This document shows, in pieces, positions 36,109 to 45,501 of a DNA stretch of 54,670 nt. The position numbers were made by a program, and so were the translations under genes. The stretch covers positions 1 to 54,670 of the forward strand of contig CAIUPC010000381.1 of the NCBI GenBank assembly GCA_903900905.1. Direction: 5' to 3'. Under the pieces are notes generated by a model. That model was not told the origin of the DNA. It saw nothing but the letters and a program-made list of their open reading frames with translations, and did no database searches. The stretch's first letter is position 1. Every line of letters begins with the position of its first letter. The stretch comes from an uncultured Acetobacteraceae bacterium. Lineage in GTDB: Bacteria; Pseudomonadota; Alphaproteobacteria; Acetobacterales; Acetobacteraceae.

Positions 36109-37743
36109 TCAGAAAGCCCCGTTCAGACGAAACAACAACCGAGAAGAACCGGCATGGGAGATGGCGCCCGGTGACAGCACATGCGCGCCAATCACATCCA
36201 GACCCACCACCCCATAGCCCCGCAACCGCACCCCGCCCCCGACCGACGTCAATGATCGGCCGGAATTCTGTTCGGCCAGTGGCTGGTGGATCCCCACCCG
36301 GCCGGCATCGGCGAAGGCGAAAGCGCGCGTGTCGGTGAAATCGGACAGCAGCTCACCGGCGGAGGGCGAACGCAATTCAGCCTGAGCAGCGATGCCGTAA
36401 TCGCCAATGGCCTCACTCTCAAAATAGCCGCGCACCGTATCGACGCCGCCGACACCGAATTGCTCGCTGCTGATCAGAGGCTCATTGGTGGCCTGGCCGG
36501 CGGCTTTGACATAACCCTGAAAACCCCAGGGCAGCGGCTGCGTGCGGCTGACATCGCCGCGTAAATAGGCGAAATTTGGCCGCGCGTTGTATCGCTTCAC
36601 GTCAAATTGGGCCTGACTGCTGCCCAGGCCGCGGGTGCCCATCACGAAGCTGACGGAGGCATCGGTCGCGGCCTCATGTTCCCCCGACCAGGACGCCTGC
36701 CATGTCACGTTCAGCGGCATATAGGTGATCGGGGCAGGGCTGCGGTCGCCACCGAGCACGGTCGCGTCGTCGAAATGCTTGTAATCGAAGCCCAGGCTCA
36801 GGCTGTGGGTGAAGCTGCCCTCCTGTCCCAGCGGCACCAGCAGACGGAGCCCCATAATCGTGCCGCGGCCGATGACATCGGTTCCGCCGACAGTGGCGAC
36901 ATCACTCTCTGACTTCACCAAAGAGGCCAGCAACGACATGTTGCTGTTTGGAATCCGGTACAAATATGACCCGGATATAACCCCGGAATCCGACCCGTGC
37001 AGGGGCGCGGTCTGCCAGGACAGACTGACGCTGTCGCCGCGCTGCCACAGATTGCCGTAGCTTACGCTGCTGACGCTGCGCAGCGCGGTGGTGCTCTGCG
37101 ACTGCTTGTTGTTGAGCTCGACGGACCCATGCAGCGGAAAGGTGTCTTTAACGTTCAGGTCGACATCGACCGTCCCGGGCGCAATGCCTGGCCGCAGCAC
37201 CGGCGTGACGACACGATCGGGCCACTGGTTCAACGCCACGATGTCACGCTGCACGGCGTTCATGTCGGGGACCCGCCCCTCCGCCAGAGCGGGCGCACTG
37301 TCTTTGATCGCGCGCAGGGAGAAATAGCGCGATCCGCGCACCCGCAGGCGGCCGATCTTACGTTCGATGACCTTGAGCGTGATGACACCGGTCGATGGGT
37401 CCTGCGCCGGCACTTCGGCTGACACGGTCGGGTAGCCCTTTTGTGCGTACAACGCATCCAACGCGGCGCGCGCATGTTCGACATCGTCGGCGGTGCGGTC
37501 GGGGCCGAGGAACGGATAGACCGCTTCCTCGATCAGAGCCGCGGGCAGCACGGTATTGCCTTCCACGCGGTACTCCTCCACCGGAAAACGCCGCGTCTCC
37601 GCGGCCGCCGGTGCTGTCGCGGCAGGTGGAGAGGCAGCAGACGGAGCTGGCTGCGCGCTGGCCACAGCCGGATTTGCCAAAATGCCGGCCATGCCAATCA
37701 AAAAAAGCCTCGGTCCGGAGCGCAAGGCCATACCCTGTTGCAA
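36109..37743 (-). CDS. TpsB / ShlB-FhaC-HecB family two-partner secretion transporter
   Basis: POTRA FPVEEYRVEGNTVLPAALIEEAVYPFLGP...; C-terminal barrel with FGVGGVDTVRGYFESEAIGDYGIAAQAELRSP. Confidence 0.92.
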   Translation of the reverse strand: MQQGMALRSGPRLFLIGMAGILANPAVASAQPAPSAASPPAATAPAAAETRRFPVEEYRVEGNTVLPAALIEEAVYPFLGPDRTADDVEHARAALDALYAQKGYPTVSAEVPAQDPSTGVITLKVIERKIGRLRVRGSRYFSLRAIKDSAPALAEGRVPDMNAVQRDIVALNQWPDRVVTPVLRPGIAPGTVDVDLNVKDTFPLHGSVELNNKQSQSTTALRSVSSVSYGNLWQRGDSVSLSWQTAPLHGSDSGVISGSYLYRIPNSNMSLLASLVKSESDVATVGGTDVIGRGTIMGLRLLVPLGQEGSFTHSLSLGFDYKHFDDATVLGGDRSPAPITYMPLNVTWQASWSGEHEAATDASVSFVMGTRGLGSSQAQFDVKRYNARPNFAYLRGDVSRTQPLPWGFQGYVKAAGQATNEPLISSEQFGVGGVDTVRGYFESEAIGDYGIAAQAELRSPSAGELLSDFTDTRAFAFADAGRVGIHQPLAEQNSGRSLTSVGGGVRLRGYGVVGLDVIGAHVLSPGAISHAGSSRLLFRLNGAF

Positions 37744-37854
37744 GCGTTGCCCGCCAGCCGCGAAGGCCGCGCCAGCCGCCCGTTCTTCCCACGCCCGAAG
37801 CGGGGTGACGATGTCACTTGCATGACGGAATTATGAAACGTGCGGCGCCTCGAA

Positions 37855-38694
37855 TTAACCCAGGATCGGGCCGTGCAAACGCACCACCCAGATTCCCAGT
37901 GCCAACCAGGGGCCGAAGGGCTGTGGCTCCGTCAACACGTTGCCGGCCTCTGGCTTGCCGCGCAACCAAAGGGTCCGCAGCCCAATGCCCAGTAGCGCGC
38001 CGACAGCTGCGAACAGGACCACGCTGGGCAACGCCTCCCACCCCAGCCAGGCGCCACCGGCTCCCAGCAATCGTGCATCGCCACCGCCCAGACCATCACG
38101 TCCCCGCAACCGGCGGTACGCGGCCGCGATGCCAGCAAAGCTCAGCCACCCCACCGCCGCGCCCACCAGACGATCGGCCAGCAGGTCCGGCGCCTCCAGC
38201 CATCCGAAGCCGAGGCCCAATAACAGCAAGGGCAGCGTCAGGGCGTCCGGTAGAATCATGTGTTCGGCATCAATCCAGGCCAATGCCAGCAAGGCCCATC
38301 CCAGAACGCAGTCCGGCCCGGCGGCGGAACCATCAACCGCGACCGCCCAAACCGCGATCGCCAGCGCCGCCATCTCAATCCGAAAATGGAATGGATCGAT
38401 GCGGACGCCGCAATGGCGGCAGGACCAGCGCAACACCAGGAACGACAGCAGCGGCACCAAATCGAACACCGTCAGTGGCGCGTGGCAGGCGTCGCACCGG
38501 GAACGGCCCCATACCGCCGTCTCCCCGGTGGGCAGGCGGCGGACCAGCACGCCCAGGAAGCTACCGATAAACGGCGCCGCGATCAGCAGGATGGCGGGGT
38601 GGATCTCAAGGGTCAGGTCCGCGGTCACCCTGCGCTCAGTCCCAGGCCAAGACGTGAAAAGCGTCAGCGGTTTCATCTTCGGAGGGATCGACAC
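37855..38694 (-). CDS. gspO: type II secretion prepilin peptidase (GspO/PilD)
   Basis: Two CxxC pairs (CDACHAPL, CRHCGVRI); IDAEHMILPDALTLPLL; GGGDARLLGAGGAWLGW. GTG at 38628 is a likely alternative start that avoids the overlap with gspK. Confidence 0.9.
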   Translation of the reverse strand: MSIPPKMKPLTLFTSWPGTERRVTADLTLEIHPAILLIAAPFIGSFLGVLVRRLPTGETAVWGRSRCDACHAPLTVFDLVPLLSFLVLRWSCRHCGVRIDPFHFRIEMAALAIAVWAVAVDGSAAGPDCVLGWALLALAWIDAEHMILPDALTLPLLLLGLGFGWLEAPDLLADRLVGAAVGWLSFAGIAAAYRRLRGRDGLGGGDARLLGAGGAWLGWEALPSVVLFAAVGALLGIGLRTLWLRGKPEAGNVLTEPQPFGPWLALGIWVVRLHGPILG

Positions 38695-39409
38695 GCACGA
38701 CCACGCGGCGGAACGCTCGGCCGCCCGGCACGGTCGCGAGGGCGCTGATCTCCGCGATCAGGATGGTACTCTCCTGCGGCGGCGGCGGCCGGCTGTCCCC
38801 CACGCTCAGCAGCAATTGGCCAACCAATGCGGACGCCTTACCGAGATCGACGCGGCCATCGGTGTAGACGGTGATATGGGGGCGAAGGCGATCGAGGACC
38901 TCCGGCGTCATACCGCGTACCAGGGCCATTTCGTTGATGGTCGCGAAGGGCTCGCGCGGTGGCGCCCAACTCAGGCCCGCCGCGGCATAAGCCTGCGCAC
39001 TGCCGTACGAGCGCCATTCAGCGATCGATTGCGCCAGTCCGGCCGCCGCCGGATCCGCGACGCCCACTTGCTTCAGCAACGCCGCCATTAGCGCCGGGGG
39101 CGTTGCATTGGGGTTGATGCGGCCGGCATGGTCCTCGATCGTCACGACCTCCCGCCGGCCATCGCGATGCGCCTCATGCGGGCGGCTATCGGCCGTCCAG
39201 CGCCGGGGGGAACTGTCCAGCAGCCGGAAGATCGCCTGCCGCACCAGGCCCTCCGCCGCGACCTGCGCTTCTGCCCCAGCCCGGATGGCAGAGGCGCGGG
39301 CAGTGGCATTGCGCGCCGTCGCGGTCACGTGACTGCCGAGCAGCGCGAGCAGCGCCAGGGTCCATAGCACCACCAACAGCGCGAAGCCGTGATCGCGCCG
39401 GCGGGTCAT
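38636..39409 (-). CDS. gspK: type II secretion minor pseudopilin GspK
   Basis: Start MTRRRDHGFALLVVLWTLALLALLGSHV; IEDHAGRINPNA, FATINEMALVRGMTPEVLDRLRPHITVYTDG. Confidence 0.93.
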   Translation of the reverse strand: MTRRRDHGFALLVVLWTLALLALLGSHVTATARNATARASAIRAGAEAQVAAEGLVRQAIFRLLDSSPRRWTADSRPHEAHRDGRREVVTIEDHAGRINPNATPPALMAALLKQVGVADPAAAGLAQSIAEWRSYGSAQAYAAAGLSWAPPREPFATINEMALVRGMTPEVLDRLRPHITVYTDGRVDLGKASALVGQLLLSVGDSRPPPPQESTILIAEISALATVPGGRAFRRVVVRVDPSEDETADAFHVLAWD

Positions 39410-39419
39410 AGGCGCGCTG

Positions 39420-41753
39420 TCACCGATGCTCGGAGGGTTTGAGAAGACGGCGTATACCATTGCGAAGCGGCGCGCTGGGGTCGGAGGAACCGGTCTTCAG
39501 CTCGGCCCGCGTCATTGGTGCCACGGCATCCGCGCCACTCAAAGCGTCCCGCAAATCGGCGGTCAGCGAGCGGGCGTCGGCCTGATCGCGGATGACATGC
39601 GGGGTGATCAGCACCAGCAGTTCCGTCCGTTCCCGCGAATTGTTCTGCCGGCCGGCGAGGAAGCCCACCACGGGGATATCCTTGACCCAAGGCACGCCAT
39701 CATTGCCGCGGCTGATAGAATCACGGATCAAGCCGGCAAGGCCGATGGTCTGGCCATCCTGAACGACAACCCGCGAAGAAACCGTCCGGGTCTGGAAAGT
39801 CGGGCTGTCGATGCCGGAGGCCTTGGCGCTGGTGGTGTCGATGTCGCTGACCTCCTGCGAGATATCCAGCGTCACCTGGCCGCCGCCGTTCACCCGCGGG
39901 GTCACCTCCATGATCACGCCCGTCGCCTGATACCCGACGGAATTCACGACCGGCGCGCCGGTGGTCAGTGTGCTGACCGCGCTGGCGGTCAGATAAGGCA
40001 CGAGGGCACCGACTTGCAGCCGTGCCGTGTGATTATCCACGACGGTAATCTGCGGTGACGACAACACATTCACCGTCGTCACAGCCTGCAGCGCCGTCAA
40101 GGCGATCGGTGACCCGCCAGGGCCTGATCCGCTGAGCAGGAAGCCCGGGAACGATGTACCCAGCACGGTCGCCGCCGGGGTGCCCACGGCCCCGGTGCCA
40201 TTGTTGAGGATGCCGTTCAGCCCGTTCGACTTGAAAAAGAACTGGGTCCCGAATTTCAGGCTGTCATTCAGCGAAACCTCCGCGATCGTGGCATCGATCC
40301 GCACCTGCATGGGCACGATGTCGATCTTGCGGAGCATGCCGAGGACGGTCTCCTCCTCGCGCGGGGTCGCATACATCATAATGGCGTTGTTCTGCGTGTT
40401 CGGCAGAATGCGCATCGCATCGGCCGCATCCTCCCCGCCGCCCTGATCCAGGCCGCCGGAGAGCGGGCTTGCCGCCACGGCACCCTGCGCCGCCCCGGCC
40501 ACTTGCGGGCTGGTCTTGGCCAACGCCCCCAGCCCGGCGCTGGAAGCACCCAGGCCCGATGCCCCAAGGCCGCCGGAGCCGCCACCACTCGATAAGCCGC
40601 CGCCACCGCCGAAACCACCACCACTGGCGCCGCCCAGGCCGCTGGCCCCGCCGCCGCCACTGCCGCCAAAGCCACCCGACGACGATCCGCCCGACTGACC
40701 CGTGCGTCCCACGCCTTGCTGGGAGCCGCCGACAGGCTCCGGTGTCGCCGTGACGTTGTTCGGGGTGAATGCCATCTGCAAGGTGTAAGCGATACTCTGG
40801 GCACTGCTGTTCTGCAGATAGAAGACGTGCCAGCTGCGAACGGTATTTCGCCGTTCGCGCTCGATCATCGAATGCACACGGCGGGCCGCGTCGATGTATT
40901 TTGGCTGCGAGGAAATCACCAGCACGGCATTCAGCCGCGACAACGGCACGACCCGCACCAAGCCCGACAGCGAGGAACCGGCACGGCCCTTGAACGCTTC
41001 CTGCATCGCTTCGGACAGGTCACGGGCGCTGCCCGACGTTGTCGGCAACACCGCATAGGACTGGTGAGCAAGGGTATCGACGTCGAAGCTGCCAACCAAT
41101 TCAGTCAAGGCCTGAACCTGGCCGGGATCGCCGCTGATCAGGAGGGCGTTCAGGCCGGTTTCGGCCGCGACCTTGGCATTATTGCCGGCCAGCGGCTGCA
41201 TCACCTTCGCCAGCTCATCAGCGGATACGAAGCGCAACGGCACGACCGCGCTGCCCGCCGCACCCGCCGATACCTCCGGCACGACGCGATACAGCCCATC
41301 GACCTGTGCCAGGGTTGCCCCGACACTCGACAGCATGGTCTTCAATGTCGGCAGCACCTGCGAGGCGGTGAGCGGTTTCGCGGTATGCAGCGACACCGCG
41401 CCCCGCACGGCCGGGTCGATCGTATAATTGAGCCCCAGCATGCCGCCGAGCACCTGAGACACCACTTCCCGCACATCAGTATCGGCGAACTCGAGTGAAT
41501 AGGTGCCGGTCGCACCCGCGACAGACGCCCGCCCCGTACCGGCCGGCCGCGGCGTGCCATAGGACACCTCCGCCGGCGGCGGGAGGTTGGGGGTGCCGAC
41601 CCGGCCATTGGCACGCGCACCGGCGGCGAGGTCACTGACCGTGCTCACGACCGGCGGTACATCGCGTTGGTGATGGGTTTCGCACCCCGCCAGGACCATG
41701 ACGGAGGCAAGTGCCAGCCGGCCCATACCGGCAAAGGGGAATTTGCGCGTCAT
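39420..41753 (-). CDS. gspD: type II secretion secretin GspD
   Basis: Lipobox LAGC; N0-N3 domains; secretin core VNVLSSPQITVVDNHTARLQVGALVPYLT...VQDGQTIGLAGLIRDSISRGNDGVPWVKDIPVVGFLAG...RTELLVLITPHVI. Confidence 0.97.
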   Translation of the reverse strand: MTRKFPFAGMGRLALASVMVLAGCETHHQRDVPPVVSTVSDLAAGARANGRVGTPNLPPPAEVSYGTPRPAGTGRASVAGATGTYSLEFADTDVREVVSQVLGGMLGLNYTIDPAVRGAVSLHTAKPLTASQVLPTLKTMLSSVGATLAQVDGLYRVVPEVSAGAAGSAVVPLRFVSADELAKVMQPLAGNNAKVAAETGLNALLISGDPGQVQALTELVGSFDVDTLAHQSYAVLPTTSGSARDLSEAMQEAFKGRAGSSLSGLVRVVPLSRLNAVLVISSQPKYIDAARRVHSMIERERRNTVRSWHVFYLQNSSAQSIAYTLQMAFTPNNVTATPEPVGGSQQGVGRTGQSGGSSSGGFGGSGGGGASGLGGASGGGFGGGGGLSSGGGSGGLGASGLGASSAGLGALAKTSPQVAGAAQGAVAASPLSGGLDQGGGEDAADAMRILPNTQNNAIMMYATPREEETVLGMLRKIDIVPMQVRIDATIAEVSLNDSLKFGTQFFFKSNGLNGILNNGTGAVGTPAATVLGTSFPGFLLSGSGPGGSPIALTALQAVTTVNVLSSPQITVVDNHTARLQVGALVPYLTASAVSTLTTGAPVVNSVGYQATGVIMEVTPRVNGGGQVTLDISQEVSDIDTTSAKASGIDSPTFQTRTVSSRVVVQDGQTIGLAGLIRDSISRGNDGVPWVKDIPVVGFLAGRQNNSRERTELLVLITPHVIRDQADARSLTADLRDALSGADAVAPMTRAELKTGSSDPSAPLRNGIRRLLKPSEHR

Positions 41754-42301
41754 TGGGCTGGCTTCCCCGCGCCTGGCGCCCGCTGTTCGGTCGTTTTGGC
41801 AAAAGTGGGACGCAACACCTGCTCTCCTTCGGTTCCAGTCACGGTCACCCGTCCTGCTTCGATGGTCCGCACCTTGAAGCGGCCGATACTGCCGCCTTCC
41901 TGAGCCCGAACCGGCCGGCCATCGGCGCCGGCAAAAATGGCATAGCGGGTATTGGGCGCGACGATGACGCCCGACAACCGCGGCAGACCGTCCGCAATTG
42001 AGGCGAGGGCGGCAGCGGCCTCCACCTTGGCCGCGGCCAGCCGCCGATCAGGGCTGAACAACGGCCGTTCGATCAGACGATCCGCCAGTTCGGCCAAAGC
42101 GTCGGAATCAGGCGCGTTGGCATCGCCGGATTGGGGACGTGCCGGCGCCTGCTGCGCGGCGAGGCGCACGGCCGGACGCTCCATCGTTTCACCGGGGGCG
42201 GTCACCTCCACCACGAGCACGGCTGCGAGCACAGCCGCCGCACCCAGCCACAATAGCGGGATCGGGATAATCAATCCCGCCGAACCAGCGGCCGGTCTCA
42301 T
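41750..42301 (-). CDS. GspN/GspC-like T2SS inner-membrane component
   Basis: 183 aa, one N-terminal TM, RPLFSPDRR..., LSGVIVAPNTRYAIFAGADGRPVRAQEGGSIGRFKVRTIEAGRVTV; position between gspM and gspD. Confidence 0.75.
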   Translation of the reverse strand: MRPAAGSAGLIIPIPLLWLGAAAVLAAVLVVEVTAPGETMERPAVRLAAQQAPARPQSGDANAPDSDALAELADRLIERPLFSPDRRLAAAKVEAAAALASIADGLPRLSGVIVAPNTRYAIFAGADGRPVRAQEGGSIGRFKVRTIEAGRVTVTGTEGEQVLRPTFAKTTEQRAPGAGKPAQ

Positions 42302-42882
42302 GATCCGTCCGCCTTGGCCAGCCGATAGCCCGTCACTGTGAACCCGGCATCGACCGGCAGGTCGGAATCCCGATTGTTACCCGGCTGCGCCCGCACCTGC
42401 AGATCATCGGTTACCAGGGGCACGTCCGACTCCGCCATCGCGCGCAGCAGCCCGACCATCGCCCGCCAGGGTGCGGTGACCGTGATACGCACGGCGATGG
42501 AGCGGAACTCCCCCGCTGGTTGCGCCGGCAGGATCTCCGCGCTGCCGATCCGCAGGCCGGCGGCAATGGCCATGGCATCGAGTTTCTGCTGCAAGGCGGC
42601 GGCGGCAAGAGCATCGGTGGCGCCCGGCAGCACGGCTGAAGATGGTGTGGCCTCACCGCCGGATTCTTCGACCGTCTTGCGCAATGCCGGCAGTGTCTCG
42701 ATCAGCGCGGTCATACGCCAGCCCAACGCAGTCTGCCGGCGCAACGTCTCCGCCCGGTCATCATACCAATCCCATAACGGTGCAAGCACGCCCAGCCACA
42801 GGATGATCACGGCGATGACCATCATGCCGAGTGCCAGTGCGCGGCCGCGCGGGCCGTCGGGTAGCGAAGTCGCGATGCTCAC
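42298..42882 (-). CDS. gspM: type II secretion protein GspM
   Basis: N-terminal TM (ALALGMMVIAVIILWLGVLAPLWDWY), coiled coil then ferredoxin-like region; overlaps flanking gsp genes by 4 bp. Confidence 0.82.
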   Translation of the reverse strand: MSIATSLPDGPRGRALALGMMVIAVIILWLGVLAPLWDWYDDRAETLRRQTALGWRMTALIETLPALRKTVEESGGEATPSSAVLPGATDALAAAALQQKLDAMAIAAGLRIGSAEILPAQPAGEFRSIAVRITVTAPWRAMVGLLRAMAESDVPLVTDDLQVRAQPGNNRDSDLPVDAGFTVTGYRLAKADGS

Positions 42883-43898
42883 GATCCAAACCCGGCCTGG
42901 ATGGTGAAAATATCGGTACCGTTATCGGCCCGTACGACCGGCGCCGCGAAGGCGGGGTCTTTGAGCCGGGGTTCGGCTGCCAGCACCGCGATCAGCTTCG
43001 ACGCCGCCGCTGCCCGTCCCTCCAGCACCAGCCGGGTCTGACGCAGGGTCAGGCTGGTCAGCCAGGTATCGTCAGGCAGTGCGTCGGTCAGGGTCCCCAA
43101 GGCCTGGACCGCGAGTGCCGCCCGCTCCCGCGCCACCGTGATCTGCCCGGCACCCGCGGCGCCCGACAGCAGCCGGCGGCGCAGCGCCTCGACCTCATTT
43201 ACGCGCGGCCGCAAGGCTGCGATCCGGGTATTGGCGTCGTCCAGGGCCATGGACTGACGCACCACGGGGTAGATGATTGTCGCAAGGGCCAGAGCGGCAC
43301 AAATGATCGCCCCCAAACGGGAGACCATGCGCGCACGGGTGGCACCCGCCGGATCGGGATCAAGAAGTGAAATCGTACGCGCCCGCCCGTCCGGGCCGAC
43401 GCCTTCCAGGCTGAGTGGGACAGCACCAAACGGGCTGAGGGCATCAAGCCATGGTTGCACACGCGCCTTGAGCGCCAGCGCCAATTCAACCCGCAGAAGC
43501 CCTCGCGCGCGGTCGTGCGACAGCACGCGATGCGTGAAATAGACCTGATCCGTGGTAAACGGCGTGAGCCGATCCATTTCATAGCGCAACACGCGGTCGA
43601 GATTGGCCTCGGCCGCGGAGGGTAACGCCGCCTCCCGCAGCAACAAAGGCTCGGGTAAGGTCATGGCCAGCGCTTCACCCCGGCGGCGGTCCTGCAACCC
43701 GCGGCGCAGGCGTTCATCATCCAGCACCGCTGCCGGCAAGGGCTGCAAACGACCCTTTTGGCGACGGGTCAGACGGAACCCCTCCGGCGAGGGTACCACC
43801 AGCAAAGCATCCGGAACGCCACGCATGAATGGGCGGAGCATGGGCGCTGCCAGCTCGGCCATCTGTCGGGTCCACCACGAAAACAACTCTGCCAGCAT
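42879..43898 (-). CDS. gspL: GspL/PilN-like T2SS assembly protein
   Basis: Start MLAELFSWWTRQMAELAAPMLRPF; LDRVLRYEMDRLTPFTTDQVYFTHRVL; TM LGAIICAALALATIIYPVV; DDTWLTSLTLRQTRLVLEGRAAAASKLIAVL. Confidence 0.85.
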   Translation of the reverse strand: MLAELFSWWTRQMAELAAPMLRPFMRGVPDALLVVPSPEGFRLTRRQKGRLQPLPAAVLDDERLRRGLQDRRRGEALAMTLPEPLLLREAALPSAAEANLDRVLRYEMDRLTPFTTDQVYFTHRVLSHDRARGLLRVELALALKARVQPWLDALSPFGAVPLSLEGVGPDGRARTISLLDPDPAGATRARMVSRLGAIICAALALATIIYPVVRQSMALDDANTRIAALRPRVNEVEALRRRLLSGAAGAGQITVARERAALAVQALGTLTDALPDDTWLTSLTLRQTRLVLEGRAAAASKLIAVLAAEPRLKDPAFAAPVVRADNGTDIFTIQAGFGS

Positions 43899-43970
43899 CT
43901 CACTTGGTACCACGGTGTCGGAGATTAACGCGCCTATAAGCAAGTTCAGGCGCGGCTGATACGGATGGTA

Positions 43971-44576
43971 TCATGACAAAGCGCGGCTGAGCCGAGGTTC
44001 GGCCACGATATCAGGCCAATGACGCGGATCGCCGGGGGGGAAGATGACCCGCATCCGCACCAGCGCCGGTGGCTCGATATCCGTCCAGCCGCGCATCCAG
44101 GTGCCGCCGCCGCCCTTTTCCATCTGCCAATAGGAGAGTTCCAGCCGCGCGACACCCTCCATCAAAACCGTTGTCAGCGGAACCTGCCGCTGACCCAGCC
44201 ATTGCGCGTGCGGCAGCGGCACCCAACGCAAAACCAGTTGATGCCGGGCATTCACTTCAAGCCAGGCGTTCACCGTAGGGTCCGGCGGCCCCCCGGGCCA
44301 AGGGGGCAGCACCGTCACAAGGTCGAGAGCCATGGGGCCGCCGCGCAACGCGCCACGGTCCTTGAGCCAGTCCCCGCCAATGGTGCGCTCAACCAGCAGC
44401 CGCAGGGTGCGGTCCATCGCCTCCAGCTCAGTCTGGCGCGTGTCGGTCGTGGATTGCGTCCGCCAGGCGCGCAGACCGAACTGCACGCCCTGCGTCAGAG
44501 ACAGCAGAACCAACCCCAGCACCGCCAGCGCGGCCAGGACTTCCAGCAGGGTAAAGCCGCCACGCCTGCGTCTCAT
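43971..44576 (-). CDS. gspJ: type II secretion minor pseudopilin GspJ
   Basis: Start MRRRRGGFTLLEVLAALAVLGLVLLSLTQGV. Confidence 0.9.
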   Translation of the reverse strand: MRRRRGGFTLLEVLAALAVLGLVLLSLTQGVQFGLRAWRTQSTTDTRQTELEAMDRTLRLLVERTIGGDWLKDRGALRGGPMALDLVTVLPPWPGGPPDPTVNAWLEVNARHQLVLRWVPLPHAQWLGQRQVPLTTVLMEGVARLELSYWQMEKGGGGTWMRGWTDIEPPALVRMRVIFPPGDPRHWPDIVAEPRLSRALS

Positions 44577-45007
44577 GACGGTGCCGCCGGGCCAATGGAC
44601 AGACAGCGCGTGGCGAGGGACACCCGATGCGGCCGCAGCCCGCCGGGCCAGGTGATCGTTACCCGCACCGCCCACAGGTCCGCGCGCAAGGGCGGCTTGG
44701 GATCATCGGCCTCGCCGCGCACAACGTTGGTGCTCTCCTCCCGCGTGACCTCTGACTTCCAGGCAAAACCACCGCCATCGTCGCCGGACCGCGTGCCAGG
44801 CGACAGCTTCGCCCCATGGCACTCGGCCGTAAGGCGGGAACGGGCCCGGGCGACGGCTTCCTCGGTCCGCGCAGCCACCCGCGCCGCCGACAGCCCGTCC
44901 GCCCCGCCGCTGTAAAGGAGACCGAGCGCCATGAGCGCGATGACGAACGCCACCAGCACCTCAAGCAGCATGAAGCCACCGGGCGCGGCGGATGCATCAC
45001 ACCGCAT
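44573..45007 (-). CDS. gspI: type II secretion minor pseudopilin GspI
   Basis: MRCDASAAPGGFMLLEVLVAFVIALMALGLLYSG prepilin motif; RARSRLTAECHGAKLSPGTRSGDDGGGFAWKSEV. Confidence 0.88.
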   Translation of the reverse strand: MRCDASAAPGGFMLLEVLVAFVIALMALGLLYSGGADGLSAARVAARTEEAVARARSRLTAECHGAKLSPGTRSGDDGGGFAWKSEVTREESTNVVRGEADDPKPPLRADLWAVRVTITWPGGLRPHRVSLATRCLSIGPAAPS

Positions 45008-45425
45008 CGCCAACCCAGACCCGGCCGGTGAGCCAATCCACCCGCACCACCCGCGCCTTGCCGCCCGCGATCAGCCGGATCACCCCGCCCGACGCGCTGC
45101 CGTCGGGCATAAAACGCATCGGCCCCGGCGTAGTGAGCACCACCGTCCCGGCCGCGGACAGCCGCTTGGGGGCACCGTCAATGCTGAAACCCAGCCCATC
45201 GGCCGTTGCGGCGAATACCACGGGACGGTCCTGCGCGATGGCGGTGGCCCGCGCCCGGCGCAGATTGCCCACCAGCGTGTCGGACGCGGCCGTCAGTTCC
45301 AGGGTCACTGAGCGCTTCGGTTGAAATCCCGCCACGACCGACAGTGACAGCCCGATGATCACGACGACCACCAGCATCTCGATCAGCGTGAAGCCCGCGG
45401 CGAGCCGCGGACTAGTTCCCGTCAT
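44997..45425 (-). CDS. gspH: type II secretion minor pseudopilin GspH
   Basis: Start MTGTSPRLAAGFTLIEMLVVVVIIGLSLSVVAGF; NLRRARATAIAQDRPVVF. Confidence 0.9.
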   Translation of the reverse strand: MTGTSPRLAAGFTLIEMLVVVVIIGLSLSVVAGFQPKRSVTLELTAASDTLVGNLRRARATAIAQDRPVVFAATADGLGFSIDGAPKRLSAAGTVVLTTPGPMRFMPDGSASGGVIRLIAGGKARVVRVDWLTGRVWVGDAV

Positions 45426-45428
45426 GGG

Positions 45429-45448
45429 TGGCGGGCCTGCGCCCGCCA
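45429..45448. repeat. GC hairpin TGGCGGGCCTGCGCCCGCCA in the gspF-gspH gap
   Basis: Palindromic arms TGGCGGGC/GCCCGCCA within GTCATGGG...CCATGCCG context, just upstream of gspH. Confidence 0.55.
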
Positions 45449-45501
45449 TGCCGATGTTGGGTAATGCACCCTTCCTGGAGCAACGATGATGAGGCGCCGC
45501 C

